The notes beneath the pieces are model-generated. The model was not told the DNA's origin, made no database searches, and saw nothing but the letters and a program-made list of their open reading frames with translations. DNA of 64,000 bases, from assembly GCA_001896885.1 (NCBI GenBank), contig MKRJ01000034.1, positions 1 through 64,000 on the forward strand, read 5' to 3'. The DNA comes from Rhizobiales bacterium 65-79. Its GTDB lineage: Bacteria > Pseudomonadota > Alphaproteobacteria > Rhizobiales > Rhizobiaceae. This document shows positions 28,101 to 36,903 of the stretch, in pieces. Numbering within the stretch: position 1 is the stretch's first letter; every line of letters begins with the position of its first letter. Both the position numbers and the translations under genes were made by a program.

Positions 28101-28236
28101 TCGAATCACCTGTCGGTTGCCTGAATTTGACATGGGAATGGCGAGGAAAGCGAGAGTCCGGGGAAATTATGGCATTGGCGGGACATGGCCAACCGCTGAC
28201 GGCAGACACTCCGTTCACCATTGCGCGATTGCCGTT

Positions 28237-28740
28237 CTATTTCTCCTTGCGCGAGGCCAGGACCGAGCGCCCGAGTTTCTCCAGCGAGGCGCGCAGCGCC
28301 TCGTCCACGATCGGCTCGACGGCGGACGCGACGCGCGCCGCCTCGTCCTCGGTCAGCGGGCGAAGCGTCGGCTTCTCCGGCGGCCCTGAATGCCTGACCG
28401 GCTTCTGCACGATCCTGATGCGGCCGATCGCGGCGAAGCCCAGGAAGGCGTTGGCGCGGCTGATGATTTCGGCGGTCTGGTGCTGCAACCTCAGCGCCAT
28501 CGTCCCTTCGCAGGCAACCACCAGCGTCGCCGGCTCGAACGGATCGTCCTCGCCCGTCCGCCGCGGCCACGCTATGCGCTCGGGCCGGGTGCGCGGGGCA
28601 AGCGTTTCGCCGGCGATCTCGTCCCAGCACTGGATCAGCGCCGTCGACATGCCGGCGCGCTTGCGCATGACGGGGTCGAGGATCGTCGTGGCGACATCGC
28701 CGACGGGAACGGCATTCCAGCCCTGCCTCTTGCCTGCCAT
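28237..28740 (-). CDS. DUF721 (DciA-like) domain protein
   Basis: A 167-residue protein with the DUF721 core (about residues 30-110: GMSTALIQCWDEIAGETLAPRTRPERIAW and LVVACEGTMALRLQHQTAEII). The family includes DciA, a loader of the replicative helicase DnaB in bacteria lacking DnaC. Alphaproteobacterial members carry the same domain, but their role is less studied. It is divergent from mutY with a 66-bp gap. Confidence 0.85.
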   Translation of the reverse strand: MAGKRQGWNAVPVGDVATTILDPVMRKRAGMSTALIQCWDEIAGETLAPRTRPERIAWPRRTGEDDPFEPATLVVACEGTMALRLQHQTAEIISRANAFLGFAAIGRIRIVQKPVRHSGPPEKPTLRPLTEDEAARVASAVEPIVDEALRASLEKLGRSVLASRKEK

Positions 28741-28806
28741 GACCCTGCTCCCCGATATAGGGGCTCCCGATTGTGGGTATCGCCTCGCGCATTCTCGAAG
28801 ACATCC

Positions 28807-29940
28807 ATGCCACCCGAAGCCCGAACGATCAACCGAAACGACCCCGAACGCGCCGCCGTCGCGCCGGCGCTGCTTGGCTGGTACGACCGGCACCACCGCG
28901 ACCTGCCCTGGCGCACGCCGCCGGACGAACTTAAGCGTGGCGCGCGGCCGGACCCCTACCATGTCTGGCTCTCGGAGATCATGCTGCAGCAGACCGGGGT
29001 CGAGACGGTAAAGCCGTATTTCCTGAAATTCATCGGCAAATGGCCAGACGTTGCCGCGCTCGCGGCGGCCTCGATCGAGGATGTGATGAAGGCCTGGGCC
29101 GGGCTCGGCTATTATTCCAGGGCGCGCAATCTCAAGAAGTGCGCCGACGAGGTGGCCGGGCGGCTGGGCGGCGTCTTCCCGCCGACCGAGGCGGGCCTGA
29201 AGGCGCTTCCCGGCATCGGCGACTACACGGCCGCGGCGATCGGCGCCATCGCCTTCGACCTCAGGACGGCGGTGGTGGACGGCAATGTGGAACGGGTGGT
29301 CGCGCGGCTGGAAGCGATCGAGCGTCCGGTGCGGGAGGCCAAGCGGGAGATCCGCGCCATCGTGGAGACGATGACGCCAGCCGGGCGGCCAGGCGATTTC
29401 GCGCAGGCGATGATGGACCTCGGCGCGACGATCTGCACGCCGCGGCGGCCGGCCTGCTTCCTCTGCCCGCTGCGCGAAGGCTGCAAGGCGCTCGCGAGCG
29501 GCGAACCGGAGCGCTTCCCGGTCCAGGCCGTGCGGGCGGAAAAGCCACGCCGCGTCGGCGCCGCCTTCGTCGCGGTGAGGCCGGACGGCGCCATCCTCTT
29601 GCGACGACGGCCCGATGCCGGCCTGCTCGGCGGGATGACGGAGGTCCCCACCACGGACTGGACCGCGCGCCGCGACGGCGACACAAGCGCGGACGCCGCA
29701 CCGTTCGCCGCAGACTGGCGGCATTCGGGCGCGATCGACCATGTGTTCACGCATTTCGCGCTCGAACTGCAGGTGTATCGGGCGGAGATCGCCGACGGCA
29801 CGCATCCGGCCGGTCACTGGTGGTCGCCGAGAGAAGAAATACGCGACGAGGCCTTGCCCACGGTGATGAAAAAGGCCATCGAGGCGGCCGTTCCGGGGGC
29901 GACGAAGCGCCCGCATCCTCTTCAAGCGAGAAAAACATGA
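28807..29940 (+). CDS. mutY: A/G-specific adenine DNA glycosylase MutY
   Basis: This 377-residue enzyme removes adenine mispaired with 8-oxoguanine. The helix-hairpin-helix glycosylase domain contains Glu57 in EIMLQQT and Asp158 in VVDGNVERV. The [4Fe-4S] cluster ligands are Cys210, Cys217, Cys220 and Cys226 (C-X6-C-X2-C-X5-C). A C-terminal NUDIX-like domain that recognises 8-oxoG follows. The chosen ATG gives a normal family N-terminus. The gene ends with an ATGA overlap with the next HAD gene, implying translational coupling. Confidence 0.95.
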   Translation: MPPEARTINRNDPERAAVAPALLGWYDRHHRDLPWRTPPDELKRGARPDPYHVWLSEIMLQQTGVETVKPYFLKFIGKWPDVAALAAASIEDVMKAWAGLGYYSRARNLKKCADEVAGRLGGVFPPTEAGLKALPGIGDYTAAAIGAIAFDLRTAVVDGNVERVVARLEAIERPVREAKREIRAIVETMTPAGRPGDFAQAMMDLGATICTPRRPACFLCPLREGCKALASGEPERFPVQAVRAEKPRRVGAAFVAVRPDGAILLRRRPDAGLLGGMTEVPTTDWTARRDGDTSADAAPFAADWRHSGAIDHVFTHFALELQVYRAEIADGTHPAGHWWSPREEIRDEALPTVMKKAIEAAVPGATKRPHPLQARKT

Positions 29941-30548
29941 GCGAGATCCGCCACATCGTCTTCGATATCGGCAAGGTGCTGATCCACTACGATCCGGAAC
30001 TGCCCTTTCGCCGGCTGATCCCGGACGAAGAGAAGCGGCGCTGGTTCCTGGCGGAAGTCTGCACGCCGGACTGGAACATCGAGCAGGACCGCGGCCGCGC
30101 CTGGGAGGACGCCGAGGCGCTGCTCATCGCGGACTATCCAGACGAGGAAGAGAACATCCGCGGCTTCCGCCTGAACTGGCACGAAATGGTGCCGCATGCC
30201 TACGAGGGAAGCGTCGCCATCCTGGAGGCGCTCATCGAGCGGGGCTACGACGTTACCATGCTGACCAATTTCGCCTCCGATACCTTTGTCGAGGCGAGAG
30301 AGCGCTACCGGTTCCTGGAAAAGCCGCGCGGCGTCACCGTGTCGGGCGATGTCCGCGCCATCAAGCCGGACCGCGCCATCTTCGACCACCACGTCGCCGC
30401 CTTCAGCCTCGACCCAAAGGGGACGCTCTTCATCGACGACAGCCCAAAGAACGTCGAGGGCGCGCGGGCGGCGGGCTGGAACGCGGTTTTGTTCAAAGAT
30501 GCCGAGACCCTGCGCAAGGACCTCGCGGGGTACGGGATAGAGGTTTGA
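29937..30548 (+). CDS. HAD-IA family hydrolase (YihX-like)
   Basis: A 203-residue haloacid-dehalogenase-like phosphatase. Motif I reads FDIGKVL, the DxG variant of the YihX-type subgroup, whose characterised member dephosphorylates alpha-glucose 1-phosphate. Motif II is MLTNFAS, and later motifs include IKPDRAIFDHH and FIDDSPKNVEGARAAGW. The substrate here is not known. The start overlaps the mutY stop (ATGA). Confidence 0.86.
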   Translation: MSEIRHIVFDIGKVLIHYDPELPFRRLIPDEEKRRWFLAEVCTPDWNIEQDRGRAWEDAEALLIADYPDEEENIRGFRLNWHEMVPHAYEGSVAILEALIERGYDVTMLTNFASDTFVEARERYRFLEKPRGVTVSGDVRAIKPDRAIFDHHVAAFSLDPKGTLFIDDSPKNVEGARAAGWNAVLFKDAETLRKDLAGYGIEV

Positions 30549-30715
30549 GGCTGGCGGTTATCGTCGAAGCGATCCCGCCGTCTGTCCACCTGCTCCAGCC
30601 CTTCGGGCCACCTCCCCCTCGAAGGGAGAGGAAAGCGGCAGCGCGGTTTTCCCTCCGGGGCGCGTGGGGCTCATTGGATCGAGGCCGACAAGTGGCCCTT
30701 GGAGGATGACACGAC

Positions 30716-31876
<1,161 letters not shown>

Positions 31877-32074
31877 TTACTGACCGTTATGGTTACCCTT
31901 CTCGGTAAAGATTTAATGAAATGGGGATTTTGGGCGTGAGCCTGACCATCCTCTCCGCAAGTGCGGAAAGGGGGGACAGGCGGCCAGGGGAAATCTACTC
32001 CCCCTCGGGGCGGTTGCCACGCCGACCCCGAATGAATAGATGTCCGGCATCCCTCCAATCGACGGACACATGAC

Positions 32075-32764
32075 ATGCCGGCTCCGGAACTGGTCATCTT
32101 CGATTGCGACGGCGTGCTGGTCGATTCGGAAGTCATCGCGGCGCGCGTCGAAGCCGAGGTGCTGACCAAGGCCGGCTACGCCATCGAGCCGGACGAGCTT
32201 TCCGAGCGCTTCGCCGGGCTGACCTTCACCGACATGCTGCTCAGGATAGAAGCCGAGACGGGGTTGCCCTTCCAGGCCCCCATGATCGCGCGGACGGAGG
32301 AACTGATCGACAAACGGCTCGCCGCCGAGGTGCGCCCGATCGAAGGGGCGCGGCAGGCGGTGCTGTCGGTCCAGGGACCGCGCTGCATCTGCTCCAATTC
32401 GAGCACGAAGCGGGTGACGCTGTCGCTGACGCGAGCCGGCCTGATGCCGCTCTTCGAAGGCCTGATCTTCTCCGGCCTCGAAATCCCTTCGAAGCGCACC
32501 AAGCCGGCGCCGGACGTCTTTCTGTACGCCGCGGAGACGCTGAAGGCCGAGCCGAAACGGAGTTTCGTCGTCGAGGATTCGGTCCATGGCGTCGCCGGCG
32601 CGAAGGCGGCCGGGATGCGCGTCATCGGCTTCACCGGCGCGGCGCATTCCTATCCCGGCCACGCCGACCGCCTGACCGAGGCCGGCGCGGAGACCGTCAT
32701 CCGCCGCTGGGCGGAATTTCCTGCCGTCCTCGCCGCGCTGTCGGAATGGGCGGAGCAGATTTAG
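32075..32764 (+). CDS. HAD-IA family hydrolase (phosphoglycolate phosphatase-like)
   Basis: This 229-residue protein has a canonical HAD motif I FDCDGVLVDSE near the N-terminus, an inserted helical cap (about 20-90), motif II CICSNSS, the lysine region KRTKPAPDVF, and motif III/IV VVEDSVHGVAGAKAAGM. It is likely a small-molecule phosphatase or phosphomutase; the substrate is not identifiable. It is divergent from ccrM and convergent with the following lipoprotein gene. Confidence 0.9.
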   Translation: MPAPELVIFDCDGVLVDSEVIAARVEAEVLTKAGYAIEPDELSERFAGLTFTDMLLRIEAETGLPFQAPMIARTEELIDKRLAAEVRPIEGARQAVLSVQGPRCICSNSSTKRVTLSLTRAGLMPLFEGLIFSGLEIPSKRTKPAPDVFLYAAETLKAEPKRSFVVEDSVHGVAGAKAAGMRVIGFTGAAHSYPGHADRLTEAGAETVIRRWAEFPAVLAALSEWAEQI

Positions 32765-32780
32765 CTCCGCCTGTCAGGAC

Positions 32781-33431
32781 CTACTTCTTCTTTTTTGTCG
32801 GCTTGCCGGCCTCCGTTCCGGAATCGAACCCGGCGAAGACCTGGATGTTGCGCTTGGCCGGCGCGTCGAAGGTGACGTTCTGGTCGTTGTAGAGGAACTG
32901 AGCGGCTTCCGAATTGTCGGTCACCTGCACCGGATATTTGGCGAGGTTGGAATAGATCACGTCTCCGTCGCGCAGCACCGCGATGCGGATCGGCAGCGCG
33001 ACCGTGCCAACCTTGCCCATCGGGCCGGGCACGATCTTGCCGGCGACCGCGACGTTCATCGTCAGCATGCCGCCATGGTAGTTGCAGGAGCGGGTCACGT
33101 CGCTGATCGCGGCCCGATAGATGAGGTTCGCGGAATTGTCCGGCTGGGCGTCCGGGTTCGCCAGCGGATCGTCTTCGTCCTTCTTGGGCTTCTTCGCGCC
33201 CTTGGCGTACTCGCTGTAGAAGGCCGTTCCCTCGCGCAAGGACACGTCCGGGCAGTAGGCCAGCAGGTCCTGCTCGCTGATCTTGGTCGAGGGCGGGGGC
33301 GGCGCGTCCTTCACGCCCGGATTGAGCCGGCTCATGCCGCCGCCCGATTGGCAACCGGCAAGGGCCAATATAGAACCGGCAACCAACACCGAAGCTGGAA
33401 ATCTGCTCTCGAACACGCGAAACTCCCTCAA
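32781..33431 (-). CDS. Predicted lipoprotein, conserved hypothetical
   Basis: The 216-residue product has a signal peptide with lipobox LAGC (Cys27), a Pro/Lys/Asp-rich middle (about 75-98) and a C-terminal domain (about 100-205) with SCNYHGG and IAVLRDGDVIYSN. It ends in a basic KPTKKKK tail. It is probably anchored in the envelope. I know no function; the pattern is seen in rhizobial genomes. It is divergent from threonine synthase. Confidence 0.72.
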   Translation of the reverse strand: MREFRVFESRFPASVLVAGSILALAGCQSGGGMSRLNPGVKDAPPPPSTKISEQDLLAYCPDVSLREGTAFYSEYAKGAKKPKKDEDDPLANPDAQPDNSANLIYRAAISDVTRSCNYHGGMLTMNVAVAGKIVPGPMGKVGTVALPIRIAVLRDGDVIYSNLAKYPVQVTDNSEAAQFLYNDQNVTFDAPAKRNIQVFAGFDSGTEAGKPTKKKK

Positions 33432-33545
33432 CCTGTTTCCCCGCCGCGAAGAAGGTGTCTATATCAACGCCGGATCGGAAATGCGACCGGCGGAGACATG
33501 TTTTCCCTCGGAGCCTGAGGACGGGACCGCGACGGACCGATAGAA

Positions 33546-34961
33546 ATGCAATATATCAGCACCAGGGGCGAGGCCCCAGCGCTTGGCTTTTCCGACACGC
33601 TCCTCGCCGGCCTCGCCCGCGACGGCGGGCTTTATCTGCCGCAAGAATGGCCGCATTTCGGCGCGGACGACATCCGCGCGCTGCGCGGCCTTCCCTATCC
33701 GGAGATGGCGGTCAGGCTGCTCGCCCCCTTCACCGGCGGCGAGATCGACGGCAAGACCTTTTCAGCCATCGTGCACGAGGCCTACGGCACGTTCCGGCAC
33801 GAGGCGGTGTGCCCGCTGGTGCAGACGGGCCCGAACGAATTCGTGCTGGAGCTTTTCCACGGGCCGACGCTCGCCTTCAAGGACGTCGCCATGCAGCTCC
33901 TGGCACGGCTGATGGACCATGTGCTCGGCGAGCGCGGCGAACGCGCCACCATCGTCGGCGCCACGTCGGGCGATACGGGCGGCGCAGCGATCGAGGCCTT
34001 CGCGAAGCGCGACCGCACCGACATCTTCATCCTCTTCCCGCACGGCCGCGTCTCGCCGGTGCAGCAGCGGCAGATGACGAGCTCGACCGCGAAGAACGTC
34101 CACGCGCTCGCCATCGAAGGCAATTTCGACGATTGCCAGAACCTCGTCAAAGGCCTGTTCAACAATCACGGCTTCCGCGACGCGGTCTCGCTCTCCGGCG
34201 TCAACTCGATCAACTGGGCGCGCATCATGGCCCAGATCGTCTATTACTTTTCGGCCGCCGTCTCGCTCGGCGCGCCGGATCGGCCGGTCTCCTTCACCGT
34301 GCCGACGGGCAATTTCGGCGATATCTTCGCCGGCTACGCCGCCAGGCGCATGGGGCTGCCGATCGAGCGGCTGGTGATCGCCACCAACGATAACGACATT
34401 CTGGCGCGCACGCTCGAAAGCGGCCGCTACGAAACGCGCAAGGTGGCCGAGACGACCTCCCCTTCCATGGACATACAGATATCGTCCAATTTCGAACGGC
34501 TGCTCTTCGAGGCGGCGGACCGCGACGCGCCGCTGGTGCGGCGCGAGATGGAAAGCCTGAAGCAGTCCGGCGCGTTCGACCTCGACGAACGCCAGGTTTC
34601 CTCGATACGCAATGGATTTGCGGCCGGTCGCTCGACCATGGCCGAAACCGCCCGGACCATCCGCCGCTTCCTCGACGAGGACGGCTATCTCGCTGATCCG
34701 CACACCGCGACCGCGCTTGGGGTCGCGCGCCGAAACGCCGATCCGGCGACGCCGATGGTGGTGCTGGCGACCGCGCACCCCGCCAAGTTCCCGGCGGCGG
34801 TCAGGGAGGCCAGCGGCATCACGCCGGAACTGCCCGCCTTCCTCGCCGACCTGATGCAGCGCAAGGAAAACTTCGCGACGCTTCCCTCCGATCCGAAAAT
34901 GTTGGAAGATTACATTCTGCGGCATACACGGGCGGCGCGCGTACAGGGAGTGTCTCGTTAA
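33546..34961 (+). CDS. thrC: Threonine synthase
   Basis: A 471-residue PLP enzyme converting O-phosphohomoserine to threonine, the last step of threonine synthesis. The N-terminal YISTRGEAPALGFSDTLLAGLARDGGLYLP motif is typical. The PLP lysine is Lys112 in LAFKDVAMQLL, and the phosphate-binding segment GATSGDTGGAAIEAF is present. Homoserine kinase, the preceding step, is at 43341-44306 in another operon. The stop overlaps the next ATG by one base (TAATG), so this gene heads a thrC-M16 peptidase-GNAT-GGDEF/EAL run. Confidence 0.96.
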   Translation: MQYISTRGEAPALGFSDTLLAGLARDGGLYLPQEWPHFGADDIRALRGLPYPEMAVRLLAPFTGGEIDGKTFSAIVHEAYGTFRHEAVCPLVQTGPNEFVLELFHGPTLAFKDVAMQLLARLMDHVLGERGERATIVGATSGDTGGAAIEAFAKRDRTDIFILFPHGRVSPVQQRQMTSSTAKNVHALAIEGNFDDCQNLVKGLFNNHGFRDAVSLSGVNSINWARIMAQIVYYFSAAVSLGAPDRPVSFTVPTGNFGDIFAGYAARRMGLPIERLVIATNDNDILARTLESGRYETRKVAETTSPSMDIQISSNFERLLFEAADRDAPLVRREMESLKQSGAFDLDERQVSSIRNGFAAGRSTMAETARTIRRFLDEDGYLADPHTATALGVARRNADPATPMVVLATAHPAKFPAAVREASGITPELPAFLADLMQRKENFATLPSDPKMLEDYILRHTRAARVQGVSR

Positions 34962-36253
34962 TGGGTGTTGAGGTTAGCCGTCTTTCGAACGGCCTGACGG
35001 TTGCGACCGAAGCCATTCCGTATATCGAGACCGTCGCGCTCGGCGTCTGGGTCAAGTCCGGAGCCCGAAACGAACGTGAAGAAGAGCACGGCATCGCCCA
35101 TCTCCTCGAGCACATGGCGTTCAAGGGCACCGGCTCGCGCTCGGCCTGGGACATCGCCTCCGAGATCGAGAATGTCGGCGGAGAGATCAACGCGGCGACC
35201 AGCGTAGAGACAACCGCCTTCTTCGCCCGGGTGCTGGCCGACGACGTGTCGCTCGCCGTCGACATCCTCGCCGACATCCTCACCGATTCCCGCTTCGATC
35301 CCGAAGAACTGGAGCGCGAGCAGCACGTCATCCTGCAGGAGATCGGCGCCGCCCACGACACGCCGGACGACATCGTCTTCGACCGCTTCACCGAGACGGC
35401 CTTCCGGCACCAGACGATCGGCCGTTCGATCCTCGGCACGCCCGAGACGGTGAAATCCTTCACCTCCGGCCAGCTCCGCTCCTTCATGGATCGCCAGTAC
35501 GGCGCCGACCGCATGGTCGTGGTTGCCGCCGGCGCCATCAAGCACGACGATTTCGTGCGCCAGGTGGAGGAGCGCCTCGGCGGCTTCCGCGCCAAGTCCG
35601 AGAGCCTGCTGCCCCAATATGCCAGCTATGTCGGCGGCGACTACCGGGAGGATCGCGGCCTGATGGACGCGCAGATCCTGCTCGGCTTCGAGGGCCGCGC
35701 CTATCACGTGCGCGATTTCTATGCCTCGCAGCTTCTTTCCATGATCCTCGGCGGCGGCATGTCCTCCCGCCTCTTCCAGGAGGTGCGGGAGAAACGCGGC
35801 CTTTGCTATTCGGTCTACGCTTTCCATTGGGGTTTCTCGGATACCGGCCTGTTCGGCGTGCATGCGGCGACCGGCAAGGAAGACGTCGCAACGCTCGTGC
35901 CGGTCGTTCTCGACGAATTGCAGCGGGCGGGCGAGAAGATCCTGCCTGAAGAACTCGACCGGGCGCGGGCGCAATACCGCGCCGGCCTCGTGATGTCGCA
36001 GGAAAGCGCGGCCAGCCGCGCCTCGCAGATCGCGCGGCAGCTCATGCTCTACGGCCGTCCCATCCCGATGCAGGAACTCGTCGAGCGGCTCTCCGCCATC
36101 ACCACCGAACGCCTCCGGGACCTCGCGGAGAGGCTTTTCGCCACCAAGCCGACCGTGGCCGCGATCGGGCCGGTCGGGTCATTGCCGGCCTTCGAAAGCA
36201 TCCGCGAATCGCTGGCGGGACCGACACCGTCGGTCCGGCGCCTCGCCGGTTGA
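34961..36253 (+). CDS. M16 family zinc metallopeptidase (mitochondrial-processing-peptidase-like)
   Basis: A 430-residue insulinase/pitrilysin-family protein. The inverted zinc motif HLLEH is at residues 47-51, and a distal Glu is in the ETTAFFARVL region. The second, inactive half contains GGGMSSRLFQEVREKRGLCYSVY. Bacterial homologues of this size are the closest relatives of the mitochondrial processing peptidase beta subunit. Direct neighbourhood with thrC is common in Hyphomicrobiales; the biological substrate is unknown. No signal peptide is present, so it is probably cytoplasmic. Confidence 0.93.
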   Translation: MGVEVSRLSNGLTVATEAIPYIETVALGVWVKSGARNEREEEHGIAHLLEHMAFKGTGSRSAWDIASEIENVGGEINAATSVETTAFFARVLADDVSLAVDILADILTDSRFDPEELEREQHVILQEIGAAHDTPDDIVFDRFTETAFRHQTIGRSILGTPETVKSFTSGQLRSFMDRQYGADRMVVVAAGAIKHDDFVRQVEERLGGFRAKSESLLPQYASYVGGDYREDRGLMDAQILLGFEGRAYHVRDFYASQLLSMILGGGMSSRLFQEVREKRGLCYSVYAFHWGFSDTGLFGVHAATGKEDVATLVPVVLDELQRAGEKILPEELDRARAQYRAGLVMSQESAASRASQIARQLMLYGRPIPMQELVERLSAITTERLRDLAERLFATKPTVAAIGPVGSLPAFESIRESLAGPTPSVRRLAG

Positions 36254-36278
36254 AGGACCGCCGCTTCCTCGACAAGCA

Positions 36279-36887
36279 ATGCTGGCGCTTTCCTTTCTCA
36301 GACGCGATACGCCGGTTCTCAAGGGCAGGCGTATCGTGCTCCGCATGCCGGTGAATGCCGACTATGCCGCATGGGCGGCGCTGCGCGAGGCGAGCCGGGG
36401 CTTCCTCGAACCATGGGAACCGCGCTGGGCGCCGGACGAACTGGAGCGCCAGGCCTGGCGCGCGCGCATCCAGCGCTACCGGGAGGACTACCAGCGCGGA
36501 ACCGCCGTGCCCTTCTTCATCTTCATCGCCCAGAACGGAGCGCTCGCCGGCGGCATTACGCTCGGCAACATCCGCCACGGCGTCTCGCAATCGGCGCAGA
36601 TCGGCTACTGGGTCGGGGAAAAACACGCCGGCAAGGGCCTTATGCTCGATGCCGTCAATCTCGTTATCCCCTATGCGTTCGACACGCTCGGCTTGCACCG
36701 GATCGAAGCCGCCTGTATTCCCGGCAACAGGCGGTCGATCCGGGTGCTTGAAAAAGCCCGATTCACGCGCGAAGGGCTTCTACGATCCTACCTCAGGATC
36801 AATGGAAGCTGGCAGGATCACTACCTCTACGCGCTGATTGCCAGCGACTTCCCCGCATCGCAGGGGCAAACCGGCAATACCGCGTGA
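36279..36887 (+). CDS. GNAT family N-acetyltransferase (RimJ/RimL-like)
   Basis: This 202-residue acetyltransferase has the RimJ-type layout: KGRRIVLRMPVNADYAAWAALREASRGFLEPW at the N-terminus, the acetyl-CoA loop region QIGYWVGEKHAGKGLMLDAV, and LHRIEAACIPGNRRSIRVLEKARF near the C-terminus. Characterised relatives acetylate the N-terminal alanine of ribosomal protein S5. The true target here is not known. It follows the M16 gene after 25 bp. Confidence 0.9.
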   Translation: MLALSFLRRDTPVLKGRRIVLRMPVNADYAAWAALREASRGFLEPWEPRWAPDELERQAWRARIQRYREDYQRGTAVPFFIFIAQNGALAGGITLGNIRHGVSQSAQIGYWVGEKHAGKGLMLDAVNLVIPYAFDTLGLHRIEAACIPGNRRSIRVLEKARFTREGLLRSYLRINGSWQDHYLYALIASDFPASQGQTGNTA

Positions 36888-36903
36888 GAAGGCGAAGGGA
36901 TCA

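Noticed and set aside
29937-30548. HAD protein with a missing second aspartate in motif I (FDIGKVL) as a broken enzyme
   Set aside because: The DxG variant is normal for the YihX-like HAD subgroup, so it is not evidence of decay.
36838-36903. Earlier ATG start for the GGDEF/EAL protein
   Set aside because: It would overlap the GNAT gene and put a basic, polar extension before a clear signal peptide. GTG 36904 fits better.
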